Assembly (NCBI GenBank): GCA_030036915.1
Contig: JASHSC010000561.1
Span: 1 to 6,031, forward strand
Source: Terriglobia bacterium
Lineage (GTDB): Bacteria > Acidobacteriota > Terriglobia > UBA7540
Direction of reading: 5' to 3'
DNA: 6,031 nt
Part shown: in pieces, positions 1-6,023 of the stretch
Layout: every line of letters starts with the position of its first letter
Numbering within the stretch: the first letter of the stretch is position 1
Notes under the pieces: model-generated
Databases searched by the model: none
The model's input: only the letters and a program-made list of their open reading frames with translations
What the model was told of the DNA's origin: nothing
Position numbers and translations under genes: made by a program

Positions 1-363
1 GCGGAAAGGGAATTGCCCATGGGGGCATGCATTGACACCGCGCATAGCTTTGCGGCCGGGTATGCAATTCACACAACGGAGGGGTTGCAGGCTGCATTGA
101 AAACGCTCGACGCAACCATTGGAGTGGAGAAAGTGCGGGTGATTCATGCCAATGATTCCAAGACGGCCTTTGGGTCGCACGCCGACCGCCACGAGCACAT
201 CGGGAAAGGGAACATCGGCGCTGCCGCGTTTGGCCGCATCGTACGCCACCCGAAGCTGAAGTTGATCCCATTCATCTGCGAAACGCCCGTCGATAAGCCC
301 GGCGATGATGTGCGGAACATTCGCGTCATGAGGAAGCTTGCAGGGGCAAAATCTTCCCGCTGA
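1..363 (+). CDS. nfo: Endonuclease IV (AP endonuclease), C-terminal part, cut by window start
   Basis: This is the last 120 residues of a deoxyribonuclease IV, roughly the C-terminal 40% of a family that is usually about 280 residues long. The enzyme cuts the backbone 5' to abasic sites in DNA during base-excision repair, in the cytoplasm. The fragment carries the C-terminal metal-binding set of the family: Asp12 and His15 (CIDTAHSFAAGY), His49 (VIHANDSK), Asp62 and His64 (DRHEHIG) and Glu94 (ICETP). These match E. coli Nfo Asp179, His182, His216, Asp229, His231 and Glu261 (from memory of the family). The frame is open from base 1, so the true start lies upstream of the window; the internal TTG and ATG near bases 13-21 are not starts. 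The gene ends with TGA at 361-363. Downstream comes a 194-base gap before leuS, so co-transcription with leuS is uncertain. Confidence 0.95.
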   Translation, partial: AERELPMGACIDTAHSFAAGYAIHTTEGLQAALKTLDATIGVEKVRVIHANDSKTAFGSHADRHEHIGKGNIGAAAFGRIVRHPKLKLIPFICETPVDKPGDDVRNIRVMRKLAGAKSSR

Positions 364-557
364 TCGGTGGGGAGAATCCTCGGCATGGCCGGGGTGCCAG
401 CTTGATTTTGACAGTTCCGGGAATTAGCAGGTTGTGGGCTTTAATCGTTTCGAACTGACCCCTCACCCCAACTCCCCTTCCCCCCTTCCCTCTCCCTAGG
501 GGAGAGGGAAGGGGGGAGAAGAGGTGATAGGGTGAAGGGTTTCTCAGCGTTCAAACC
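364..557. other. Intergenic region nfo-leuS
   Basis: This 194-base gap holds the palindrome at 458-540 and no gene I can support. The only other structure is a weak hairpin (GGCA 382-385 with TGCC 395-398) followed by a short TTTT (405-408), too poor to call a terminator. No clear -35/-10 pair, T-box or leader peptide for leuS was seen. Confidence 0.5.
458..540. repeat. Long C-rich/G-rich palindrome, dispersed-repeat type, in the leuS leader
   Basis: The core is a perfect 18-bp inverted repeat (479-496 with 500-517) around a 3-base loop (TAG, 497-499). Outside it, a second pair of arms at 458-468 (ACCCCTCACCC) and 530-540 (GGGTGAAGGGT) matches at 10 of 11 positions, so the whole element is a nested palindrome of about 83 bases. 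The consensus style (CCCTCACCC, then CCCTCTCCC, then GGGAGAGGG, then GGGTGAGGG) resembles small palindromic repeats scattered between genes in many high-GC bacterial genomes. No run of T follows either arm, so it is not a classical intrinsic terminator. It ends 17 bases before the leuS ATG, so a transcript started upstream would carry a very stable hairpin near the leuS start. Copy number elsewhere cannot be seen from this window. Confidence 0.8.
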
Positions 558-3065
558 ATGGACCCTAATTACAATCCGCAGGCCATCGAAACCAAGTGGC
601 AGAAACGGTGGGCGGACCTGAAGCTGTTTGCCACGGAAGCCGCGCCCGGCCGCAAAAAATATTACGTGCTTGAAATGTTGCCTTACCCCTCGGGCGACAT
701 TCACATGGGCCACGTGCGCAACTATTCCATCGGCGACGCGCTGGCGCGCTACATGTGGATGAAGGGTTACAACATTCTCCACCCTATTGGCTGGGATGCT
801 TTTGGTTTGCCCGCGGAAAATGCCGCTATCAAGAGCCAGCGGCATCCATCCGAATTCACCTTTTCGTACATCGACCGCATGCGCGCCCAGCTCCAACGCC
901 TGGGCGTGAGCTATGACTGGCGGCGCGAGATCGCTTCCTGCGTGCCGGAATATTATCGCTGGAACCAGTGGTTTTTTCTGAAGATGTATGAGCGCGGGCT
1001 CGCCTACCGTAAGAAGAGCCGCGTGAACTGGTGCCCGAAGTGCGAAACGGTGCTGGCCAACGAACAGGTGGTGAATGGCTGCTGCTGGCGGCACGAGGAT
1101 ACGCCGGTGATCGAGCGCGACCTGGAGCAGTGGTTTCTGCGCACCACCGCTTATGCCGACCAGTTGCTCGAGGACATGAAGCAGATGGTCCGGTGGCCGG
1201 AGCGCGTCCTGACCATGCAGCAGAACTGGATCGGAAAGTCCCAGGGCACGTTCGTGGACTTCACCGTCACCGACCTTTGGAACCCGCTGCGCATCTTCAC
1301 CACGCGCGTGGACACTATTTTCGGCTGCACGGCGGTGTTCCTGGCGCCGGACCACCCGCTGGTGGAAGATTTGCTTGCCAGCTCCAAAGAGCCCACGAGG
1401 TTGCGTGATGAAGTCGAGCGAATTAAAGCGTCGTCCGTTCGCGCGCGCGTGGACGTGAACCTTGCCAAGGTGGGAGCCGATACCGGGTTCATGGCGCGCA
1501 ACCCCTTCACGGGTGATGAAGTCCCCATCTGGCTCGCCAACTTCGTGCTGATGGAATACGGCACGGGCGCCATCATGGCCGTGCCCGCGCACGATAAGCG
1601 CGATTTCGAATTTTGCACAGAGTACGGCTTGCCCATCAAAACCGTGATTGTGCAGGATGGAACTTCGCCGGATTCCGATACCCCCAGCCCTCTGCGCGCG
1701 ACGGAAGAGTATGGCCGGCTCGTGGCTTCCGGCCCATATACGGGTCTTAAATCCGAGGAGGCCATCGCGCGCATGACCCGCGACGCAGAGGCCAAGGGCT
1801 TCGGTAAGGGGACTACTCAGTTTCACATCAAGGATTGGGGAATCTCGCGTCAACGTTACTGGGGTACTCCGATCCCCGTGATCTATTGCGATACCGATGG
1901 AATTGTGCCCGTGCCGGAAAAAGACCTGCCTGTGCTGCTTCCCGCAAATGTCAAGCTGACCGGGACGGGCCAATCGCCGCTCGCCGACGTGCCCGAGTTC
2001 GTGAATACCAAGTGTCCGAAGTGCGGCAAGCCTGCGCGCCGCGAGACGGATACCATGGACACGTTCGTCGATTCCTCCTGGTATTTCTACCGCTACACCG
2101 ATCCGAAGATCTCGACCGCGCCCATCAACAAGGAAGCGGTGAAGTACTGGTTTCCGGTTGACCAGTACATCGGCGGCATTGAGCACGCCATTCTTCACCT
2201 CATTTACATGCGCTTTTTCACCAAGTTCATGCGCGACATCGGCCTGGTGGATTTTTCCGAACCCGTGGCGCGGCTGTTCACGCAGGGGATGGTGATCAAG
2301 GACGGCGCCAAGATGTCGAAGTCAAAAGGGAACGTCGTCGATCCCACGAGCATGTTCGAAAAATACGGCGCAGACACAACGCGGCTCTACGTGCTGTTTG
2401 CCGCGCCGCCCGAGAAAGACCTGGAGTGGAGCGACGCGGGAGTTGAAGGCGCATCGCGCTTCCTGGGACGCGTCTATCGACTCGTTGCAAAGCACGCCGA
2501 TAGACTCAAAGATGTCACGGCAGGCAATTTTGCGGATGAAACCAGAAACTCACATACTCCTGAAGAGCGCCGCCTGCTGCGCAAGGCCCATCAGACCCTT
2601 CGTCACGTCACCGAGGACATGGAGGAGCGCTGGCACTTCAACACTGACATTTCCAGATCCATGGAACTGGTGAACGAACTGACGGAGCTTGAGGCGGCAG
2701 TGGAGGCGGGGAAGGTTCGCCCTGCGGCCCATAAGACTGCCCTGGAATTTCTTGTTGTCTGTCTCTCACTTTTTGCACCGCACGTTGCCGACGAACTCTG
2801 GGAATCGCTGGGCCATGCGGAGCCGCTTCTGAAGGTTTCCTGGCCGGCCTTCGATGCGGAGCTTGCGGCGGAGGATGTAATCGAATATCCCGTGCAGATC
2901 AATGGCAAGCTGCGCGCGCACATTCAGGTGCCCGCGAGCGCCAGTGAGGAAGAAATTCGCACCCGCACTCTGGCCGATGAGAAAGCCCTTCAGCACCTGA
3001 ACGGGTTGCAGGTTAAGAAGATCATCGTGGTGCCCGGCAAGCTGGTGAGTATCGTGGCGAAGTAA
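558..3065 (+). CDS. leuS: Leucyl-tRNA synthetase
   Basis: This complete class I aminoacyl-tRNA synthetase (835 residues) charges tRNA-Leu with leucine using ATP, in the cytoplasm. The HIGH signature is HMGH at residues 49-52, within PYPSGDIHMGH, and KMSKS is at 585-589. A zinc-type module spans about 159-179 (CPKC, then GCCWRH), with a second CPKC at 486-489. The CP1 editing domain, which removes mischarged amino acids, has TTRVDT at 248-253 and VPAHDKRD at 342-349. Asp349 probably corresponds to the conserved editing aspartate. HIKDWGISRQRYW (423-435) and TMDTFVDSSWYF (499-510) are family blocks. The anticodon-binding and C-terminal domains run from about 640 to the end. The sequence GMVIKDGAKMSKS shows that the leucine-specific insertion seen before KMSKS in E. 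coli and Bacillus is absent. The start is ATG 558 because MDPNYNPQAIETKWQKRW matches the usual N terminus; no good Shine-Dalgarno precedes it. Confidence 0.98.
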   Translation: MDPNYNPQAIETKWQKRWADLKLFATEAAPGRKKYYVLEMLPYPSGDIHMGHVRNYSIGDALARYMWMKGYNILHPIGWDAFGLPAENAAIKSQRHPSEFTFSYIDRMRAQLQRLGVSYDWRREIASCVPEYYRWNQWFFLKMYERGLAYRKKSRVNWCPKCETVLANEQVVNGCCWRHEDTPVIERDLEQWFLRTTAYADQLLEDMKQMVRWPERVLTMQQNWIGKSQGTFVDFTVTDLWNPLRIFTTRVDTIFGCTAVFLAPDHPLVEDLLASSKEPTRLRDEVERIKASSVRARVDVNLAKVGADTGFMARNPFTGDEVPIWLANFVLMEYGTGAIMAVPAHDKRDFEFCTEYGLPIKTVIVQDGTSPDSDTPSPLRATEEYGRLVASGPYTGLKSEEAIARMTRDAEAKGFGKGTTQFHIKDWGISRQRYWGTPIPVIYCDTDGIVPVPEKDLPVLLPANVKLTGTGQSPLADVPEFVNTKCPKCGKPARRETDTMDTFVDSSWYFYRYTDPKISTAPINKEAVKYWFPVDQYIGGIEHAILHLIYMRFFTKFMRDIGLVDFSEPVARLFTQGMVIKDGAKMSKSKGNVVDPTSMFEKYGADTTRLYVLFAAPPEKDLEWSDAGVEGASRFLGRVYRLVAKHADRLKDVTAGNFADETRNSHTPEERRLLRKAHQTLRHVTEDMEERWHFNTDISRSMELVNELTELEAAVEAGKVRPAAHKTALEFLVVCLSLFAPHVADELWESLGHAEPLLKVSWPAFDAELAAEDVIEYPVQINGKLRAHIQVPASASEEEIRTRTLADEKALQHLNGLQVKKIIVVPGKLVSIVAK

Positions 3066-3111
3066 CATCCAAGTAAATCGAGCGGCTTCTGCTCCGGATT
3101 TCGAAACGCGT

Positions 3112-3117
3112 GAGGTG
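3112..3117 (+). promoter_or_regulatory. Ribosome binding site of the small membrane peptide
   Basis: GAGGTG lies 4 bases before the ATG at 3122, in the gap after leuS. The spacing is slightly short but workable. It is the best Shine-Dalgarno match before any gene in this window, and it is the main reason to treat the short reading frame that follows as real. Confidence 0.55.
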
Positions 3118-3121
3118 AAAC

Positions 3122-3235
3122 ATGAAACCGATGGCATTCCTGTTCAGGCCCCATTTTCATGGCGGAGTTGGGTGGGTCGTGGTCGTTCTGGTGCTCGTCT
3201 TTGTGGTGATTCTCGCTTTGAAAGGCAAAAAGTAA
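3122..3235 (+). CDS. Small single-pass membrane peptide (37 residues), unknown function
   Basis: The frame runs from ATG 3122 to TAA 3233-3235 and encodes 37 residues. The N-terminal part (MKPMAFLFRPHFHGG, residues 1-15) is polar to mixed and has a His/Phe/Pro patch. Residues 16-33 form one uninterrupted hydrophobic stretch, rich in Val and Leu, that is long enough to cross a membrane. The tail is KGKK, and its lysines would favour a cytoplasmic C terminus, although Lys2 and Arg9 make the topology ambiguous. A GAGGTG ribosome binding site precedes it at 4 bases. It lies 56 bases after leuS and 64 bases before guaA on the same strand, so it could share their transcript. I do not recognise the family and assign no function. 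The alternative is that the frame is chance, but the binding site, the clean hydrophobic segment and the fit in the gap argue for a real gene. Confidence 0.6.
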   Translation: MKPMAFLFRPHFHGGVGWVVVVLVLVFVVILALKGKK

Positions 3236-3281
3236 AAGATCATAACCCGATTTGTTCTGCGTGAAATGGCTGCGAAAATGT

Positions 3282-3297
3282 TTGACCCTTGACCCTT
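3282..3297 (+). repeat. Tandem TTGACCC repeat just before the guaA ATG
   Basis: TTGACCC occurs twice head to tail (3282-3288 and 3289-3295), followed by TT. It occupies the place where the guaA Shine-Dalgarno should be and ends 2 bases before ATG 3300. It may be a chance repeat, a binding site, or a short coding stretch if guaA actually starts further upstream. Confidence 0.4.
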
Positions 3298-3299
3298 CT

Positions 3300-4838
3300 A
3301 TGGCTCAGCCCAGCCCCATCGTCATTCTGGATTTCGGCTCTCAATACACGCAGCTCATTGCCCGGCGGATTCGCGAGCTGCAAGTGTACGCCGTGATTGT
3401 GCCGTGCAACGTCGCGTTTGAAAAACTGGTGGAGATGAATCCGCAGGCGCTGATTCTGTCCGGCGGGCCGTCCTCTGTCTACGATCCAGCCTCGCCCGTA
3501 TGCGATGAGCGCGTGCTGAAGCTCAACTTGCCCGTTCTCGGAATCTGTTACGGCTTGCAGTGGATGTCCTACAAGCTGGGGGGAAAAGTGGAGCCCGCTG
3601 CCCGTCGCGAATACGGGTTCGCGGAGCTGGAAATCAAGGCCTCACCGCGGCTTCTCGCCGGTTTTCCTTCACCACTCAAGGTTTGGAACAGCCACGGCGA
3701 CCATGTGGTTGAAGTTCCTCCGGGATTTGTAATTACCGGACGGACGCACAATGCAATTTCCGTCATCGAAAACCCGCAGGCAAAGATGTACGCGCTGGAG
3801 TTTCATCCCGAAGTGCGACATACAGCAATGGGCAGGGAAATCCTTCAGCGTTTTGTTTCGGAAGTTGCGGGCATCAAGCCCAACTGGTTTCCCGGTTCGT
3901 TCATCGAACAAACCGTCCAGCAAATCCGCGAGCAGGTGGGGGAAAAGCACGCACTCTGCGCGCTTTCCGGCGGCGTGGATTCCGCCGTTGCCGCAACGCT
4001 GGTGGGGCGGGCGCTCGGCGACCGTCTGACCTGCGTCTTTGTAGATAACGGCCTGCTGCGCAAAGACGAATTCGAGGAAGTAAGCGGCAAATTGCGCGAG
4101 CAGGCGCACTTGAAGGTCAAGGCGGTTGACGCCTCGCAGCGTTTTCTTGCCCGCCTGGCCGGAGTCACGGACCCCGAGCGCAAGCGCAAAATCATTGGAG
4201 AGGAATTCATCCGCGTCTTCGAGGAAGAGGCAAGAGCCCTGGGCGACGTGGAATATCTGGTGCAGGGAACACTCTATCCCGACGTGATTGAGTCGGTTTC
4301 CGTGAAGGGGCCGGCGGCCACCATCAAGAGCCACCACAACGTGGGCGGCTTGCCCCCCGATCTGAAATTCAAGTTGATCGAGCCGCTGCGCGAACTCTTC
4401 AAGGACGAGGTGAGGGCGGTGGGGCGCGAGCTTGGATTAGAAGATTTCCTCGTCAGCCGGCAGCCGTTTCCGGGTCCAGGCCTTGCCGTGCGGATTGTCG
4501 GAGAGGTAAACCCCGACCGGTTGCGAATGGTTCGCGAGGCCGATGCGGTTGTCCAGGAAGAGGTAAGGGCAGCGGGACTTTATGAGCGGCTTTGGCAATC
4601 GTTCGCCGTTCTCCTGCCCGTTTCGAGTGTCGGCGTAATGGGAGACGCCCGCACCTACGCCTCGACGATCGGGATTCGCGCGGTGGAATCCGAAGACGGA
4701 ATGACTGCCGATTGGGCGCAACTGCCGGGAGCACTGCTCCAGCGAATGGCTACACGGATAGTCAATGAGGTCAAAGGCGTGAACCGGGTGGTCTTCGACA
4801 TCACGTCGAAGCCCCCGGGCACCATCGAGTGGGAATAA
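3300..4838 (+). CDS. guaA: GMP synthase (glutamine-hydrolysing)
   Basis: This complete 512-residue enzyme converts XMP to GMP using ATP and ammonia from glutamine, the last step of guanine nucleotide synthesis, in the cytoplasm. The N-terminal class I glutamine amidotransferase (about 6-190) begins IVILDFGSQYTQLIARR. It has SGGPSSVYD (54-62), nucleophile Cys83 in LGICYG, and His169 and Glu171 in LEFHPEV. The ATP pyrophosphatase domain has the P-loop SGGVDS (223-228), FVDNGLLRKDEF (247-258), QGTLYPDVIES (322-332) and IKSHHNVGGLP (342-352). The dimerisation domain has SRQPFPGPGLAVRI (386-399) and the ending FDITSKPPGTIEWE. All expected catalytic residues are present. ATG 3300 gives the family's normal N terminus and length. 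The frame is open further upstream, with GTG 3261 and TTG 3252 as alternatives that would add 13 or 16 atypical residues. No convincing Shine-Dalgarno precedes any of these. It converges with the regulator at 4900-5274. Confidence 0.98.
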   Translation: MAQPSPIVILDFGSQYTQLIARRIRELQVYAVIVPCNVAFEKLVEMNPQALILSGGPSSVYDPASPVCDERVLKLNLPVLGICYGLQWMSYKLGGKVEPAARREYGFAELEIKASPRLLAGFPSPLKVWNSHGDHVVEVPPGFVITGRTHNAISVIENPQAKMYALEFHPEVRHTAMGREILQRFVSEVAGIKPNWFPGSFIEQTVQQIREQVGEKHALCALSGGVDSAVAATLVGRALGDRLTCVFVDNGLLRKDEFEEVSGKLREQAHLKVKAVDASQRFLARLAGVTDPERKRKIIGEEFIRVFEEEARALGDVEYLVQGTLYPDVIESVSVKGPAATIKSHHNVGGLPPDLKFKLIEPLRELFKDEVRAVGRELGLEDFLVSRQPFPGPGLAVRIVGEVNPDRLRMVREADAVVQEEVRAAGLYERLWQSFAVLLPVSSVGVMGDARTYASTIGIRAVESEDGMTADWAQLPGALLQRMATRIVNEVKGVNRVVFDITSKPPGTIEWE

Positions 4839-4899
4839 CCTACCCTTGGCCCCAGTAGCTGGCCAGAGACACCACGCCACTGTATTGAAAGAGAAGAGC

Positions 4900-5274
4900 T
4901 TAGCGGCTCGCCAATTTCTGGGCCATAAAGAGGAGGAGCTGACGGTCCTTCTCATCAATGCGAGTGAGAAGTCTCTTCACCTTTTCGAAGAATCGCAGTT
5001 CCTTTTCCTGCTCAGGATTGAGACCCAGTTCTTCAGCCGAATGACGCTTGCTCAGGTTTGGCAACGGGGGCGGCTCGTCACCCTCAAAGAATAACTGGTA
5101 GAGTGGGAGTTCCAGCGCCGCCGACAACCTCTCCAGGGTTTCGAGTGAAGGGACCGTATGCCCGTTCTCAACCCTTGAAATGTAGCAGCGCAATAAGCCC
5201 GTGCGCTTTTCAATATCACCTTGTGACAGGTTTCGTTCTTCTCGAAGTTTTTTCAGTCTTGTTCCGATAATCAT
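4900..5274 (-). CDS. Xre-family helix-turn-helix transcriptional regulator
   Basis: This 124-residue protein is a small DNA-binding regulator. The HTH_3 (Cro/C1-type) domain covers about residues 5-62: GTRLKKLREERNLSQ, then GDIEKRTG, then the recognition helix region GLLRCYISRVENG (26-38), then TVPSLETLERLSAALELPLYQLF. A proline-rich link (EPPPLP, 67-72) leads to a charged helical C-terminal part (about 82-124) ending RLLTRIDEKDRQLLLFMAQKLASR, which could mediate dimerisation. There is no ligand or peptidase domain. I chose ATG 5274 because MIIGTRLKKLR is the normal entry to this domain; a TTG at 5301 would add nine residues and lacks a binding site. The whole protein resembles a short regulator type I associate with Acidobacteriota. 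It is divergent from the sigma factor gene, with 143 bases between the starts, and may control itself and that gene. The target is unknown. Confidence 0.9.
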   Translation of the reverse strand: MIIGTRLKKLREERNLSQGDIEKRTGLLRCYISRVENGHTVPSLETLERLSAALELPLYQLFFEGDEPPPLPNLSKRHSAEELGLNPEQEKELRFFEKVKRLLTRIDEKDRQLLLFMAQKLASR

Positions 5275-5417
5275 GGGCACAGTCTTGCACAAAGTAATCA
5301 ATTGGTCAACTAAATTCTTGATTAGAATTAGATTAAAATTTCACCGATTCGTACTTGTAACCCCCAGGGCTTTTCCCTCGTCGGAAATAGAGAGGGTAGG
5401 CGTAAAATGGAAGACCG
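5275..5417. promoter_or_regulatory. AT-rich divergent control region between the Xre regulator and the sigma factor
   Basis: Both flanking genes start here and point away from each other, so promoters in both directions are expected. Bases 5291-5340 contain only about 20% G+C, in sharp contrast to the GC-rich surroundings. Candidate -10 boxes on the + strand are TAGAAT (5323-5328) and TAAAAT (5334-5339), each one mismatch from TATAAT, but neither has a good -35 at normal spacing. A TTGACC on the - strand (complement of 5304-5309) is a possible -35 for the regulator, again without a clear partner. Exact promoters therefore cannot be assigned. Confidence 0.5.
5313..5329. promoter_or_regulatory. 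17-bp dyad, candidate operator
   Basis: AATTCT and AGAATT form perfect 6-bp arms around the 5-base centre TGATT. The right arm continues into a short tandem repeat of ATTAGA. The dyad begins 39 bases upstream of the regulator ATG and lies 89 bases upstream of the sigma factor ATG. Its size and position fit an operator bound by a dimeric Xre-type protein, most simply the adjacent regulator. AT-rich DNA yields such dyads by chance fairly often, so this is a candidate only. Confidence 0.3.
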
Positions 5418-6023
5418 ATGGAAAACTCCGATGCACAGGTTGCCCAAGAGATTCAGTGGATTAAGCGGGCCCAGCAAGGGGAACCGGAAGCTTTCGGACC
5501 CTTGGTGCATAAACACCAGCAGCGTGTTTTTTCGCTGGTTTACCATTTGGTACGCAGGCGCGATGAGGTGGAGGACCTTTGCCAGGAAATATTTCTCAAA
5601 GCCTTTCGGGCAATTCGGAGTTACAATTTCCAGTCTTCTTTTGCCACCTGGCTCAGCCGCATTGCCACCAACCATTGCTACGATTTCCTGCGGCATGAGC
5701 GCGCCTCGCGCGTGAGCTTCTACTGGCAAATGGGAGAAGAGAGCCAGCAGGAGCTGGAGGCGAATGCGCAAAGTCAACCGGAGGATTCGCTCGACCACGA
5801 GGAGAAACTGGCGCTGAAGGATCTGGTGGACAAACTCCTGGCGCGCGCCCCCGAGAACGACAGAAAGATTTTGCTGCTGAAGGAACTTCAGGATTATTCT
5901 GTCGAGGAGATTGCGGAGATTCTGAATCTGAAGCCGACCACGGTGAAGGTTCGATTGCATCGCGCCCGAAAGCGCATGCTGGACGACCTGCGCCAATGGC
6001 GGGAGGAAAACAAAAGGCCATGA
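5418..6023 (+). CDS. ECF-type RNA polymerase sigma factor (sigma-70 family)
   Basis: This 201-residue protein has only the two sigma domains that define the extracytoplasmic-function group; it directs RNA polymerase to a specific promoter set. Region 2 covers about residues 24-95: AFGPLVHKHQQRVFSLVYHLV, then the core-binding block DEVEDLCQEIFLKAFRAI (49-66), then the promoter-melting and -10 region SSFATWLSRIATNHCYDFLR (73-92). A polar acidic linker (about 103-128) follows. Region 4 (about 129-192) contains the helix-turn-helix YSVEEIAEILNLKPTTVKVRLHRARKRM, which reads the -35 element. ATG 5418 gives a normal N terminus; the preceding GGAAGA is a weak binding site. The stop TGA at 6021-6023 overlaps the ATG of the next gene, implying translational coupling. 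The regulator at 4900-5274 is divergent. The regulon cannot be inferred from this sequence. Confidence 0.95.
   Translation: MENSDAQVAQEIQWIKRAQQGEPEAFGPLVHKHQQRVFSLVYHLVRRRDEVEDLCQEIFLKAFRAIRSYNFQSSFATWLSRIATNHCYDFLRHERASRVSFYWQMGEESQQELEANAQSQPEDSLDHEEKLALKDLVDKLLARAPENDRKILLLKELQDYSVEEIAEILNLKPTTVKVRLHRARKRMLDDLRQWREENKRP

Noticed and set aside
382..408. Possible terminator after nfo
   Set aside because: The stem is only four base pairs plus one wobble pair, and the T run is four bases and not adjacent to the stem.
458..557. T-box or other leader riboswitch controlling leuS
   Set aside because: No T-box sequence, specifier loop or antiterminator arrangement is visible; the structure is a simple palindrome of the dispersed-repeat kind.
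441..2198. Long open frame of 585 codons on the - strand opposite leuS
   Set aside because: It lies opposite the well-supported leuS coding sequence, its predicted start end runs through the palindrome, and its protein is rich in His, Arg and Gly with no recognisable domain. This is typical of an antisense shadow in GC-rich DNA.
3071..3096. Hairpin after leuS (GAGC/GCTC) as a terminator
   Set aside because: A four-base-pair stem with no T run cannot be supported as a terminator, and the small gene that follows may be co-transcribed.
3669..4337. 222-codon open frame on the - strand opposite guaA
   Set aside because: It is antisense to conserved GMP synthase domains, with no recognisable motif and no ribosome binding site case; a shadow frame.
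4847..4865. Inverted repeat TGGCC/GGCCA in the gap between the convergent guaA and regulator genes
   Set aside because: The stem is five base pairs with a nine-base loop and no T run on either strand; too weak to call a bidirectional terminator.
5407..5715. + strand frame from ATG 5407 overlapping the sigma gene in another frame
   Set aside because: No domain is evident, and it is fully explained by the overlapping sigma factor coding sequence.
5328..5996. 222-codon open frame on the - strand opposite the sigma factor gene
   Set aside because: It mirrors the sigma factor coding sequence and has no recognisable domain; the + strand protein carries clear sigma regions 2 and 4.
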